DNA of 64,000 nt from Coptis chinensis (GCA_015680905.1 CM027381.1:64655501-64719500), one strand, 5' to 3'. Shown: positions 10,509 through 23,267, numbered from the stretch's first letter. Notes: generated by a model from the sequence alone, not told the origin. Translations and numbers: made by a program.

Positions 10509-12714
10509 TGAAGTTTTAATATTGTAGTGAGTATACTTTAAAAGAGTTAGATTACAAGTTGAAGTGCATCCTAAATTTTTTAGAGTTTGAGTAAGGGAGA
10601 TAGAAGAAGAAAGGTAGACTCTTGAATATTATAATGGTTTTAAACTACTGAACTTGGAAGTTTTGATTATTGATTAAAATGACTTGAAAACATGAAAGGA
10701 AGATTGATTAAAATATTGAAATGAAATAAGCAAACAAGATGAAGATTGAAACAAAGAACAAATAACAAGTTGATTGAAAATAAAATAAAATAATAAGAAA
10801 TTAAAAACATGAATTGAAAAACAAGATAAGAAAGCAAACAAACCAAATGGTTTAGATCCTAAGACAATGGATGAGTTCTCTCTCCTTTGCTTTTTGATTA
10901 TATACCCCTACTTTTGCCATTTATAGATTTTCCCTCATCCATTCTAAACTAGACACCTCACCCCTTTCACTTTTGCTTTTGCTTTTTTTGCTTTTTGGTG
11001 CCTTCTTGACCAAGATAGATTTAGGGATAAGTTTTCATAATTTGAAATAAGGGACTCCATATTTGATCTTCTGATTTGAGTCCTTTGACAATTGGCTTTG
11101 ACCGGTTGATTTGACTTTTTCAGCACTTTTCCATAGCAGCTACTGGTCTTCATAATAAGCGTGATTAATACTCTTTTTGGTGCTAAGGTGCAGCTTTTAT
11201 GATAAATGGTCTGAAATACTCCTTAACCTAAAAAAGGCAGTAAAAGCTATGAGTTGTGTTTTCTTTAAGCATGACAAGAGCCCAAAACTGTAGTTTTAAC
11301 CCCTTAATAATATTACATTTAGACCAATTATGTTTATAATCAATAAGAGTTAGTATTGTTTATGTATTTTTGTGTATTTCAGGTCTTTGAGTCAACTATG
11401 TGAAAAAATGTCACTTTTGCAAGAGAAATGAGCAAAAATTGGTTGCTAAGAAGTTCTATGGTTAAAGCCCAAGTTTTAAGGAGAAAAAACATTTTAAAGC
11501 CCAATGAAAACTGAAAAGTCAAAGTCAATGCGGGCAAAAATAGAACATAAAAGTCAATAGAACTTCCGCAGGCCGTATCTTTAGACTCAGACCTCAGAAT
11601 GGGGCCTATTATATGTCAAAACGACTGTCTTGAAAAGATCTTTCTAATGGTTTCAGTCTTAATCCAATCAGGAAATCAAAAGTAGAGAAAAAGTGTTGTT
11701 ACAGTAATTTCCAATAGAGAAACCCTTTTTGGACTTAAGTAATTAGGTTTTGGGCTTGATTTAGTGGCCTAAAACATAGCTCCCAAGACCATGCACGAAA
11801 TTGTAAACCTAGCCTTCTCCTATATGAAGAGGACTAAGGCAAAACTCTAATTCTTTCCTACATCTTCTCTTTAGTTTAATCTAGTTTTAAAAGTTTAGGT
11901 TTTATTAGCGTAGCTACCATTAATACAATTCAAATTATTTTTAATATAAATATTTCTTTAATTATGTCTTCTTCTTCTCATTATTTATTCCATGATAGTC
12001 TAATGAACCATTGTTAAACCTCTATTAGAGTGATTTGATTGAAGCTTTGATGAAGACTTGATGTGTTAGTATGAAATAGTTGTATTAAAGAGCTTCAAGT
12101 CTAGGGTTTTCTATTTAGCAATAAGTAAAATAAACCTAGACTAGAGGGTAGTTCATTCACTATGAGAATGGATTTCAACTTCCTCTCATGCTAATTATTA
12201 GTTGGCTAGAGATACTATGAACAATTAAGGATAATAAAGACCTAACCTTTATGTTGAACCTTGTGTGAAAACATAAAGATTAGGGTTACAACAAACTCTA
12301 TACTAGCATGTTAGGGATTAATCAAGGTAGATTTCAAATCTCCTTAATTCCTTCTTCATATTCACATCTTAATATTTAATTTCCATAGTTTAATTTAAAA
12401 TATATTCAATATTAATGTTCACACCATATTAGTTATATTTTAAATTATTACTCTCATGTTGTTTAATTGTTCATTATTAGTGGAATTAGTTATCATCTAA
12501 GCAATTAGGAGAGAAACGAATTCTTACTCTAGTTTTATTACATGATAATTTGAGAGTAGAACTTTGATATCAAAAGATAGAAAATATAGTTTACTTATTC
12601 CTAGACTCTTTAGCTATTTAGGAGTAAAAGCTTAATTTTCACTTTATCAAAGCATAAGAGGGACTGTAATGTAGCAATATACGGGTAATAAAACACACAT
12701 TTGGGAGTTGATCA
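10509..12714 (-). repeat. J 5' LTR, containing a nested solo LTR
   Basis: In plus orientation it starts TGAAGTTTTAATA next to the primer site and ends GTTGATCA at 12714. It is then followed directly by the RNase H frame of F. Without the nested LTR it is about 820 bp. A minus-strand TATA box (GGGGTATATAATC complement at 10896-10908) places the transcription start near 10865. Positions 10845-11271 are repeated at 1-432. Confidence 0.65.
11272..12649 (+). mobile_element. Solo LTR of an Athila-like element
   Basis: It begins TGACAAGAGCCCAAAACTG and ends ACTTTATCA. It is flanked by perfect 5-bp direct repeats AAGCA (11267-11271 and 12650-12654). There is no primer site or interior, so it is a solo LTR left by LTR-LTR recombination. 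It is the same LTR family as A (31557) and B (29541), sharing the first 50 bases and the block CGGAAGTTCTATTGACTTTT (seen in complement). A TATA-like CTATATGAAG lies near 11820. Confidence 0.85.
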
Positions 12715-12719
12715 GTAGG

Positions 12720-13510
12720 CCAATGCATCTGCATGCCTAACACCATTCCTTGGTCTTTGCAAAATTGAGATGCACTCAAATTTTGTAGCTAGATCACGTA
12801 TAACATCTAAATAAGCCGCCATTCGCTCATCTCGTGCTTGATATGACCCTCCAAACTAACAAGCAACTAGTTTAGAATCAGTTACCATATTGATTTTCTT
12901 TGTCCCCATTTCGAGCGTTGCTCTCATTCTAAATGTTATAACTTAATACTCGGCTTCATTGTTGGTAGCAGCAAAGCAAAGTCGAACGGACCTTTGGATT
13001 CAGCTTCCATTTGGGTCGACTATCACATAACTGATCCTATCCAGACCCCTTCATATTACTTGAACCATCTATATACACAACCCACGCCTCACCCCCGGTA
13101 AAATTCTCTTCAACTGAGTCAGGTTGGTAGTTGGGAAAATCTTGCAGCTGTTCTTCCTCGAATAACTCGGGTGAAACCACAATATCTTCTACTGGGAAAT
13201 CCGCTATCAGAAAGGCTAATGCATGACCTTTTTCTACAGTTTGAGGCTCATATAAGATGTGGTAAGCACTTTGATAACTAGACCAATCAACGAGGCGGCC
13301 AGATTCTTCAGCTCGTCCGAGTGCCTTGCGAAGGGGATATTATGTATATACTTTAATAACACGCACTTGAAAATATGGCTTAAACCTGCTTGTTGCATGC
13401 ATCGGGGCAAGCGATTTTCTCAATTTTAGAATATCTACTCTTGATCCAATTAACATTTTGTTGATGAAATATATTGGGCGCCTCTCTGAGCTTTCCATGA
13501 ATAAAGATCG
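12720..13510 (-). pseudogene. F RNase H and second (archaeal-type) RNase H, truncated
   Basis: Fragments of the second RNase H are clear: FAATNNEAEY (about 12945-12975), VTDSKLVACQ (about 12860-12890), and HADALAY just before the J junction. The acidic residues of E-A-E-Y and T-D-S and the final H-A-D are retained. The first RNase H (13130-13510) is badly shifted, with traces such as YISSTKC and KYIHNIPFA. Two consecutive RNase H domains are characteristic of Tat elements. The J insertion removes everything after HADALAY. Confidence 0.65.
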
Positions 13511-13518
13511 CTTTATCG

Positions 13519-14800
13519 CTATCTCGTAGTTTTGCCAAATAAATTCAATGTCTTGGCGGTGTCGACCGACCGGATGGTGGGTGATACCAAGTAAGCTTTA
13601 TTTACTTTGAAAGCCATATCGCAGTCTTCGTTCCAAACTGAGACACCTTTCAAAGTTTGAAAAAATGGCCTGCATCGATTCAAATACTTTGATATAAATC
13701 TATTCAGGGTTGCCAAACAACCAGCGAGCCTCTGAATTTCTTTTTTATTCGATGGTGGTGGCATTTCAAGAATAGCCCGAATCTGTTCAGGGTTTGCCTC
13801 AATACCCTGTTGAGTCATCAGAAATCCTAAGAACTTTCCCAACACTAACCCAAAAGAATATTTTGATGGGTTCAACTTCAGTTTGTATCTTATGAGCCTA
13901 TCGAATACCTCTTGTAAGTGTTGAAGGTGATCGGGTGTCTCTTTGGATTTGACTACCATGTCATCTATGTAAACTTCCATGAAATTCCCAATCAGATCGA
14001 CAAACAATGTATTCAACATCCTCTGATAAGTGGCATCTGCATTTTTCAAATCGAATGGCATGACTTTAAAGCAATACATGCCTTGGTCCGTGATGATTGT
14101 TGTGTGCTCCTGGTATTCCTCAAGCAGAGGTATCTGGTTATAACCAGAGGAAGCATACATGAATGACAGATGCTCAAATCCCGAGGTTGCATCGACTAAA
14201 TCTGAGATGTGAGATAATGGGTATGGATACACTGGGCAAGCTTTGTTTAGGTTGGTGAAGTCAATGCAAACCCTGAGCTTTCCATTTTTCTTTGGAATCG
14301 TGACGATATTGGATACCCAAGTCGGGTATTCGACGGGCTTAATGAACCTTGCTTTAAGCAGCTTACCAATCTCTCCATTGACCTTTACTTTTCGTTATCG
14401 AGCCATCCTCCTTGATCTTTGTCTAACTGTTTTGAATCTCGGGTCAATATCGAGCCTGTGGCAAGTGACGTCTGTGTCGATTCCGGGCATTTGGTCAATA
14501 TTCTAGGTAAATATTTTTTGATAATCCCATAACAGGTGAATTAGAGCTCTTTTTCAGTTGGGGGTAAGTCGGTAGCAATGAAAGTAGTTTCATGGATTTC
14601 ACCCCATATCTAAACTTCTTCCAACTGATCGATCGAGGGACCTTCTTCAGAGCATCGGGCTTCTCGTACCTGATAAGCTCAACATTTCAATAATTGCTAT
14701 TTGGCATGATCAACCTAGAGGATCGTGTTCCCCCAGACTTTGGATTTCCTTGTATCTTCTAGTGCCAAATCGTGACACTGATGTGACATCATCTAGTCAA
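13519..14800 (-). pseudogene. F reverse transcriptase
   Basis: A 237-codon open frame (13519-14232) plus upstream shifted sequence encodes a Ty3-type reverse transcriptase: PYPLSHISDLVDAT, GYNQIPL, FDLKNADATYQR, VYIDDMVVKS, KLNPSKYSFG, KFLGF and LAGCLATLNRFIS. The YIDD box is intact. The first catalytic aspartate is lost: FMYAS stands where the family, and element P in this window, have FMDAS. The enzyme would copy element RNA in the virus-like particle, but this copy should be dead. Confidence 0.85.
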
Positions 14801-14882
14801 TGTGGATCTTACATACACCCGTTGGTGTCAGGAAATTCAATGCCTGGTGGAAGGTGGATACAATAGCCTGATTTGCATGGAT

Positions 14883-15240
14883 CTAATCCCTATCGAAGAT
14901 TACATTATAACAAGAACCACAATCAACCAAAAGGAAATTTATCTCGACAGATTGATGCCCAACCGTGACAAGGAGATGAACCTTTCCAATTGCATGGGTT
15001 GGTTCTCCGTTAAATCCAATGATTTTATTACGGTCTTCTACGATCAGGTCCTCTGATAGTTTCATTCTGGAGTAAGCCCTAGTGAATAACACGCTAGCTG
15101 AGCTTCTGGTGTCGGTAAGAACTTTCTGCACCCTAAAGATTCCTACCCATGCAGTAATGACAACAGCGTCATTGTGAGGGTAATAAACCCCCTTCTCGTC
15201 GTTCTCAGTGAACTTTAACTCTTTGCCTTCATAGGTCTCA
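14883..15240 (-). pseudogene. F aspartic protease
   Basis: The frame FTENDEKGVYYPHNDAVVIT...VQKVLTDTRSSASVLF...MKLSEDL...IIGFNGEPTHAIGKVHL...VDCGSCYNVIFDRD matches the Tat protease with its typical PHNDA-[LV]V lead-in. The catalytic triad reads DTR instead of DTG, so the glycine is lost and activity is not expected. The frame runs on toward the reverse transcriptase. Confidence 0.8.
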
Positions 15241-15299
15241 GTATTGATACCTTGGTCAAAATTGAAATTGTTGACTTAGTAATGATCTTGTATATGGTG

Positions 15300-17450
15300 A
15301 AGTTTCAAGCGAGTTTCTATCTTTCGCTGACGACGGGAGATGTTATCGATACGTGCGTGGCATACATTGATAATGTTGTGTTCAGCCAAGTTGGTATGGG
15401 CTGACCAAGTTTTGTTTTGAACGAACTCAGTAAGCTATCCATCTTCAACGAGGCGCTAAACTTCTTTCTTTAAAGCTCTGCAATGATATGTTTCATGGCT
15501 AATATCATTGTGATATCTGCATTTTCTATTTTTATCCTGCCTACCTGTTGGATCTTCTGGTAGTGGTCGAGCTGGTTGTAACATTTTCTTAGTTCTAATT
15601 TTTTTGTACAGGTCAGCAAGGCTAAGAGTCAAAGGAGTGTATACCTTTTCGTCTAGATTTGGGGCCTTCGTATTATTCTGAGTACTCCTCTTGTTACCTT
15701 GATTGGTAAGCTTATCCCTTTTTGAGTCCTTGGAAGAGGGATTTTCACCATCTTTTCTCTGTCGAGACTTTTGATAATCTTCTACCCGAATGTATCCTTC
15801 AACTCGGGTGAATAAGTTAGAGAGGGTGGTGGGTGACTTTTGAGTAAAGAGTTGTAAAGTCCATCTCTGTCGAAATGCAACGCTTGATGGAATGCCTGTA
15901 TTGCAAAAGCATCACTCATATCCTGAACATCAGCGTGAAGCTTTCTGAACTGTCGTACCAAACTCTTAATTGTTTCACCTTTCTCCATAGTGAAATTAAA
16001 CAATGTGCTGGGCCTCTTCTTCATTTTCATATTGTATTGAAAACGTTCAACGAACATATCACTGAGCTTGGTAAATGAGTCAATTGAACACGGTATCAAC
16101 TTGTTGAATCATGATAGTGCGTATCCTTTCAATGTGGTTGGAAAAATACGACACATTAATGCCTCATGAAATTCCCATAAGGCCATGGCCACTTGGTAAC
16201 TCATGACGTGCTAATTTGGACATCCATCCACGTCATCGTAAGTCGGAAGAGGAGGTTGTTTGAATGCCTCAGGATGAACACAATTCCTGATGTCATTTAC
16301 AAAGGGTGAAAATTTTGGACCGCACATCCCTTTCAAAGAGGGGATCATCTTGGATTGTTTGCCTGGTCATGGCTTGGTTAATTAATTCCTTAATCCTTTG
16401 TTCATTCATATTCTCATAGCTATCTTCATCTCAATTCTCTTCTCTCCAGATCCGTTCATTGCGGGCCAAGATTCGATTGGGATTCGGTCATTGCCGACGT
16501 TCGATTCTACCCCGCCTTCTCCCTGTCACTCTGTTAGCATATGGTGGATCTCATTCTGATTGATGCACTAGGACTCATATCTTGATCTAGAGTCTTCCAC
16601 GAATGCTAGCGTTTTAGAACTGGCACTCAATGCAGTTGCCGGCGTTCCATATCTTTGTGACTAGTTTTCACTGGTGTTTCTAGACTAGTTTGTCTGAGGA
16701 TTTGTGCCCAAACAATCCCAGAAATTCTTTGATTGTGAGTGAGTGGGGACAGTCACGATAGGGTGGATAGTCTGGCTTTGGCTTGGATCTCTAACTTGAC
16801 CATTATTGTGAATAGGGTTTTAGCCATTGTTAGGATCTTCACGCTATTTCGGTTTGGCCCATTGCCTTTGTCTATGTTTAGACAAAGGTGATTTGACTGA
16901 TTGGTGCTCCTCAGAGTCTCTAGGCCGTTTGCCTAGTTGATTTCTCAAACTCTCATTTTTCATAACTATTCTTGTCAAAAGAGAGATGAGAGTAGGATCC
17001 AACTGGTATTATTGGAAGTTCCGGATGGAAGCTCGTGGGTTAGCATGTCGACCTCCCCTCCCCCTTCCAGGATGTTGCGCAGTAGTATTGCGGGTGGTTT
17101 CAACAGGACCATCCCTGATGTGTATTCTGGCAACTCTTGTGCTCCACATAGCATTGTGGTGAGGGACATGGGGATTAGGTCCCAGAGTCCCTAACGGCTC
17201 CAGAGTAAGTGGAACTATTTCAGATGGACCATTTCCTCCATTCTGCGAAAAAGATCTACGACAGCTCGACTACCACACCTTTGTAGTGGTGCCTGGAACA
17301 GTCACCATGTTTTATCGAGTCACTACCATACATGCTAATTGGCAGTGTCTGCATTATTCATTGCAGTTTGTTCAACCATGGTAACAAGGACATACAAAAA
17401 ATAAGGTCGAGGATATCAAGCTTTGACGGAAGACCACGTGGTCATGGGTT
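15300..17450 (-). pseudogene. F gag
   Basis: The best block is 15782-16099: SIDSFTKLSDMFVERFQ...TLFNFTMEKGETIKSLVRQFRKL...AFHQAL, the plant gypsy gag core (capsid). Nearer the protease (about 15440-15560) a nucleocapsid knuckle KCRYHNDISHETYHCRALKKEV follows the Tat pattern C-x2-H-x4-H-x4-C. The N-terminal part (16100-17450) is stop-rich. No intact start codon can be fixed. Confidence 0.65.
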
Positions 17451-17470
17451 TGTTCCCCATAGACGGCGCC
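17451..17470 (-). other. F primer binding site
   Basis: The minus strand reads TGGCGCCGTCTATGGGGAAC, six bases inside the LTR. TGGCGCCGTCT-type primer sites are common in plant Tat elements. I do not assign the tRNA with certainty. Confidence 0.6.
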
Positions 17471-17476
17471 AAAGAA

Positions 17477-17960
17477 TGTCGGGGCAAAAACTTAGCCCGG
17501 CACTCCCGAAGTGGTGGCGCTTCCGAAAGCTCGAAGGAGATGGGGATTAAGTGTTTCTTTTGAGGAAGAGAGACTACACCAACGTTTTGGTTGCCTACGT
17601 ACCCAGTGAGGAATCTGGGATCAAGTCTCTCAAAACGTAGTTCTGGAAGCTATAGAAGCCTCCGTATATATAGCAATCTCCTGCCTTGGCGGCCAAGAAA
17701 GTGATTCTCGGAGATTGCCTTCCTTGATGAATCCTAGCTTGATTCTCTTCTAAAATAGGATTATTCCCTAAGATTTCATTCTATCCTTGTGCAAGATCTT
17801 ATCGGGTTGCACTAGGGTTTCTCGCTTCCGCGGATTGAGTTACCAGATCAGAGTGATCCGGACGGATTGGGCCCATGAACTTGGGCAACCCGGATGGGCC
17901 CTGGACCTGTTGTGAGCTTCGACAGATTAGAGAACCGGATGATCAAAAGCGTTTTTGACA
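17477..17960 (-). repeat. F 5' LTR
   Basis: In plus orientation it starts TGTCGGGG and probably ends TTTTTGACA at 17960, with short inverted ends TGTC/GACA. It contains the block TTGCCTACGTACCC...GGATCAAGTC...AACGTAGTTC, which recurs in the LTR of G (59850-59900). A minus-strand TATA box lies at 17661-17675. The right end is inferred from the inverted ends. Confidence 0.6.
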
Positions 17961-20600
17961 GCTATCAGACTGGTCCGCCGTTGGTCCCACACCTGGTCCA
18001 TGGTCCGAGTACATTTTGGACCAGAAATATGATGTAGGGTACACACAATGTTCATTGGTGACATTTCATTATGGAGTGTACGTGATCAGTTAGTTCGTGT
18101 TCATTATTGTCAAACTAATCAACAACATGAGGAACAACAACTTTCTTAGAAGTGAAAGGTACAGGGACAAGCACCAAAACTTTTATATTTACCACATTTC
18201 TTAATTGTATCACAATATCTTTCATAGACACATTTTGTGGTATGTCACTCCCACTGATTTTACCAATCTTAGAGAATCTAACATTATTGGTTTCAATTAT
18301 TCTTGTAACATAGTTAGATAGGTAAATACCCTTCGGATTTTCTAAGGTAATTTATTAATAAGCAACCAATAACTTGATTGAAAATCCAATTTTCTTTCAT
18401 AGTGAATATAAAACTTTAACTTTGCTAAGCATCCTTAACTTGTAGGTGCCTTAATATGTTTCCTTAAAAAAAAGTTCTTTGGAACTATTTTTATAGAAAC
18501 TTTATACATACATAGCGGCTTTTAGAGTTTCAATCCACAACAATATGGGTATAAATGATTTACTTAACATTCTCCTAACTATGTCTATAAAGTACAGTCA
18601 CACCTTCCTAGAAACTTTACAAATACGTCAGGACATGGAGTTTAGCTTTAGTAATATTCACCACTTCAATTAGCCATGACATCTTCACTTTATGTCTAGT
18701 TGCTTCTCAAACTTAAGAATGTACATTAAAGAGATTCATTATGCAATAAATCGACACAATCATGATGTGAATTGTCATCTGTAAGTGTGTTGAGATGTAT
18801 CTCATCACTAAATATGAAGTGGTAGAATAATAGATGATACAAATGTTGAAACTTATTGTCGCTCCATAGGGATGCATTTGAATTATTTCACTAATATAAT
18901 TCACGCACATTTACCTAAAAGATCAGTAAACTTAGATCCAAAAGAATCATATACTCTACTAATCTATCAATAATTATCTTGGAGATGATTCCAAAGCTTT
19001 TATGCCAAAATAAAGAAGACATGCCACTAATTTGGCTAAATGTAGTTCCAACTTTAAGATGCATGATCATTGAGGTTCCATTCAAATGGTTATGAAATTC
19101 TTGTTAGTGTAAGTCATCACATAAGATTCAATAATGAATAATTGTGAATAGCCTCATGTATTCCATGACCATATCAAAATGATCATCTATTAGCATCTTA
19201 ACAAGATTGAACATGTATACTTACACTTAAGTAGATACCTCAAGTATTAGAAGAATATGGTTTGATTTGAAAATATAAAAGCAAAATGTAGACTTTTTAT
19301 TTCAAATAATATCATCCCGTTATGACAGTCCTCGCCTTTTGAAGACCCTTCAATTTCTTAATGAAGTAGAAGCACTTCATGTCTTATTCTTCTTAAAAAC
19401 CAAAATAACGTGAGTATGTCATTTTAGCTTGGACAATCTCTTCTCCTTATGTCCTAGTCCTTAAAGCATAAGATGAATTATCATTACAGTTTAAGCCTTG
19501 CATCTTCATAAATAACCAATTTTGTCATTCCATTACCATTCATCGTACTAAAATGACTTTTGGAGCAGTCAAAATAAGAAGACAAGAAATTCAAAATATG
19601 TAAAGACTCTTCACATTCACAATTAAAATTTTGCTTTAACCCATTATACACATTGTCACCTAAGCTCTAAAAGTTTCATAGATATTTCATATCAAAAACT
19701 CTTAAACATTTTAGATTTTTACAAATTTTATGCAATATGAATAGGGACTTAGAAAAATAATGCTCACTATATAAACGCTTTGATATACAACACATAAATC
19801 TTAAAATGCAGTGATGAACAAAGTAGTATCATTACAACATTGCCTTTAGGCTAATAATGCAACACACAAAGAGGTCACTCACATATTAATATTATTATAA
19901 TAGGGCTAAATAATATTGTATATCAAAATTGGATAAGTCTGTTACCTTTGGGTATCTAGTTTAGTTCCAATTAAGAATACAAACGAATTACCCTATCTTA
20001 ATTTCCTAACCAATGAAATGATTATCAACCTTTGGGCCAATAAAACATTCCTCATGATTAGAAAATTGCAATATAATGTCATTAACGATAATATGAATGA
20101 TACTTACAACTTCTTGATGTTAGGGTCACTTTGGTGACTACCAAACGATAATATTCGCAAATATCAACTCATAAAATGACAACAATCACCATGATGATCC
20201 TAATGGATCGCCATTTGTTACCATAAATAGTAGCAATTTAATGTCAATAACAATAATACAATAAGGTATTTACAATATCATAATATTGGGCAACTTTGGC
20301 AGCTCCAAAGTTAATTTGTTAGTACCAAATCATGGAATGACATTTATAAAAAATTCATAATCATAGTGAAATATAAATATGCAGCGGAATAATAAACAAA
20401 CGTACTATCACAATGTACGAATTAATAACGGGTTCAAATTATTTTCACTATGCAACCATCATTGTAGTAGGAATTAATAGACAACGTTATTGGTAACATA
20501 ATAGAAATAATCATCCTATCGTATGTATGCTATTGAACACAAAGAACAAGTAATGCATGCAAGCTTAGCTCATTAAGTCAATAAACCCAACTTGACAAAC

Positions 20601-20639
<39 letters not shown>

Positions 20640-21619
20640 TAGATATATCCGACAACTTTATAAAAAAAAAAAATATGACTTCAAATATCGAAAATGAATT
20701 TAAGTTTGTCATCAACAGTAATATGACATTCATAATTTCTTAAGGTTTTAGGCCACTTTGGTGGCTACTAAAACGGTAAATTGGGTATACAATGTTCTTA
20801 TTTGACATCAATATTATAATGGGTAACAACAATAACATCATAAATATGCTCATATAATTAAAACGTGATATGCAGCGGAAAGCGATCAAATATCATAATG
20901 TATTCGTGAAGTAGAGAATTTATTGATATACCTAAAATTGTTCCCAAACCAATCCAAATCTTGTTTTAGACCTTTCTATAATGTGGGATTCATAAATACC
21001 TATGTAACGGTTATTTATGCGTTAAAAAAGGACATAAAACGAATTATATACGTCAAAAACAAGTTATATGGTCTGTAAAACAGGTCCAGTTCCGAGTCTA
21101 GTCCAGGTCAGATCCTTACCCAGTTTTGTTAATGGGTGGACAGGTCATTATGTGTTAAACTAGACCAAATCTGAGTCATGGGTAGGTGATATGTTAATAA
21201 CTAAATAAGTGGGTTTATGAATTGGGCTTGACAAGAAGAAAAAAAATTAACTAAATCCCCCCCCCCCCAATAAATGATGTCAGATGACATCATCATCATC
21301 TTCCTCTAATTAAAAGATACAGACAAAACTTTAATGGGTTTGGAAACCCCAAAGTGTCGGGCAACGATGAATTATATTATCATCATGAAAATTAGACAAA
21401 CCAATTAGTAGTATTATCTACTGATAAGCCAAGAAAATATCAATGTACTGATAATATGAATGAATTCAGTGGCCGAAATAATACCGATTCAAGCACCAAT
21501 AACCACCAAAACAATAAACCATCGACTTTAACACTTGAACAATGACCCCATACACACCCTTAGCTAGCAATTATACCATCACCAATAGTCACCTAATCGT
21601 CGGAATCTCTCCATCCAAC

Positions 21620-21663
<44 letters not shown>

Positions 21664-21763
21664 CTGGCATGACTTCAGCAGAGAGAAACAAATGATATCC
21701 TTAAAAAAACAAATGAATTTAATGGAAAATAAATCTGATTCAATCTGTGGCTTCGATACCAAA
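17961..21763 (-). pseudogene. L, decayed Ty1/copia gag-pol
   Basis: On the minus strand, 18060-18360 reads NPKGYLSNYVTRIIETNNVRF followed by SKIGKISGSDIP. This is the copia segment after integrase (family form KGYRFYCPNHSTRIVET). About 18500-18550 keeps LLWIETLKAA (family LWGEALKTA), the end of integrase. Nearly all frames are broken, and 18700-20900 is stop-dense with only traces. At 20120-20800 a word like GGTCACTTTGGTGACTACCAA recurs three times (20123, about 20290, 20745), and ATATGCAGCGGAA occurs twice (20381, 20868). Homopolymers: 31 A at 20604-20634, 12 C at 21257-21268, 40 T at 21624-21663. The left side is cut by F. Confidence 0.55.
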
Positions 21764-22150
21764 TGTAAGCACAAATTTAATAGTGTTTAAAGGATCATGA
21801 ATTGTGTATTATTTCACATAATATGAAGAATGTAAATAATGAATCAATAAGATGTTGTACCTTGATCTATATCAAAAAATGATGTGTAGAATCCGAAAAT
21901 GAATAGCAAAGCACCATTTCTCCTGCAAACCTTTATAAACTTTAATGTGTTGATTATTGTAGTAGATAAATATGGGGTTTCTCCACTCCTATATAAAGGA
22001 TGGAGAGAGGACAGTGGTTTCAAAGTCCTTTAGTCTTCCACCTTCCCATAATTGGTGGAGTAAGTCATTTAACCTTCTTCTCTTAATTAGCCAATGTAAT
22101 TAAGGCATGAGTATGTAATAGGATATTTACTTAAGGAGTAACCCACACAT
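21750..22150 (-). repeat. L 5' LTR with primer binding site
   Basis: GGCTTCGATACCA (21750-21762 region) is the complement of TGGTATCGAAGCC, an initiator-Met-type copia primer site with a small change. The LTR begins next to it at 21764 with TGTAAGCAC in plus orientation. The right end is uncertain, perhaps near 22150 (CCCACACA). Confidence 0.5.
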
Positions 22151-22589
22151 CAATTCAGAAACCGACACTCAATAAGGTTTTGACTTGTTGACCACTTTAT
22201 GGAAGATATGATATAGTAGTCTTTAGACTATTATATCATATCTTACGTGCAAACTATTGATGGAAGACTCAGACTATTTTTTTCTTTCAGTTATCAAGGC
22301 AACTATTCCAAAGTTAAACCTAGATTCAACCTTTGAGCAGAAGAGTGATATAGGAAATCTGTCGAACGCGATCTTGAGAAGGAAATGTCTTATTTGTTTC
22401 CTTCTTCTTCTGTGCTGATAGAATGTATTTTATTACTGATCAAAAAATAAATTGGCTTTAAATAAAAAAAAAATTAATGAAAAGATAATATAGGATGGAA
22501 ATATAGAAAGATTTTGTAGTTATCTATGTTTGGGAAAATGATACCAATTGATCCCCACTAAGATAGCTTGCACTTGGACAATCTACTAC
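22151..22589. other. Unassigned spacer with a hairpin
   Basis: No gene is seen. Positions 22203-22244 form a near-perfect inverted repeat: arm AAGATATGATATAGTAGTC, loop TTTA, and a second arm with one mismatch. The remainder is AT-rich. Confidence 0.5.
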
Positions 22590-23217
22590 TGTAACAAAAA
22601 ATCTAATCTTTCACTACAACTAACAACAACAGCCTAAACTATGGATATAACTATCACAAACAAGCAATAGAAATATTAGAGAAAGTAAAACATACCACAA
22701 CACAAAGATATAACGTGGTTCGACCAATGATGCCTACTTCACAAGAGCAAATCCTTTTATAAGTATGGGAAGGAAGATTACAATCACTCCTCTCAAGTCT
22801 CTCCACCTTACTAGATCTCTCATCTTTCCTTACAAGCTTTTCTCTTTGCAAGGGTTTTCTCTCAATTTTGATTGCTTTCAAAATTGGTTTTCTATTCAAG
22901 ACTTGGTTTTCCAAAACCTAACTTTTATTTTTATAGTAATCTGAAATTTCAGCACGTCTGCAAAATTTTGTGCTTACTGTAGAAAAATCATAACCCGACA
23001 AGTTTAGGTATGAGCGCCCGAGCGCCCTCTTATTTGTCCAATTCCCAAACTTTAGTAGATATGTTCCATGAGAGGTTGAAAAATAACTATCTTCTTTTTC
23101 ATGGCAAGGGTGCTGGCGCGCCTTGGTCATGACCAATCTGAGCGTGTGCCCGCTCTGACTTATTCACATGAACAGTACCTGTTTCTCCTTCTTCCTCATG
23201 TAAGGGATAAGTCAAAC
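22590..23217 (-). repeat. Copia-type 3' LTR
   Basis: It lies just downstream, on the minus strand, of the copia RNase H tail. The right edge AAGTCAAACA (23217) is followed by a pyrimidine-rich tract (CTCTCCCTCCT, 23221-23231) that is a polypurine tract in the element's sense. It contains the phrase ATAACGTGGTTCGAC common in plant copia LTRs. The left end at TGTAAC (22590) is a guess. A minus-strand open frame at 22654-22914 is LTR sequence, not a gene. Confidence 0.5.
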
Positions 23218-23267
23218 AATCTCTCCCTCCTAAACAGTGAAGGGGGATACTTCCATGCATTACCAAA

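Larger units (their letters stand above)
12720..17960 (-). mobile_element. F, Tat-lineage Ty3/gypsy retrotransposon, 5' part
   Basis: Reading right to left the order is LTR, primer site, gag, protease, reverse transcriptase, RNase H and second RNase H, with the second RNase H cut by J. Integrase and the 3' LTR must lie beyond J's left end, outside the window. Order and motifs are those of the Tat branch. Every domain has stops or frameshifts. Confidence 0.8.

Noticed and set aside
17332..17550. 72-codon plus-strand frame over the F primer site
   Set aside because: It spans the LTR/primer-site border of a minus-strand element and has no coding features.
20604..20634. Poly-A tail of a LINE or processed gene
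   Set aside because: No coding 3' end or target duplication lies upstream. It sits inside the copia relic as a homopolymer expansion.
21542..21790. Open frames through a poly-Phe/poly-Lys run
   Set aside because: They are produced by the 40-T homopolymer inside the copia relic.
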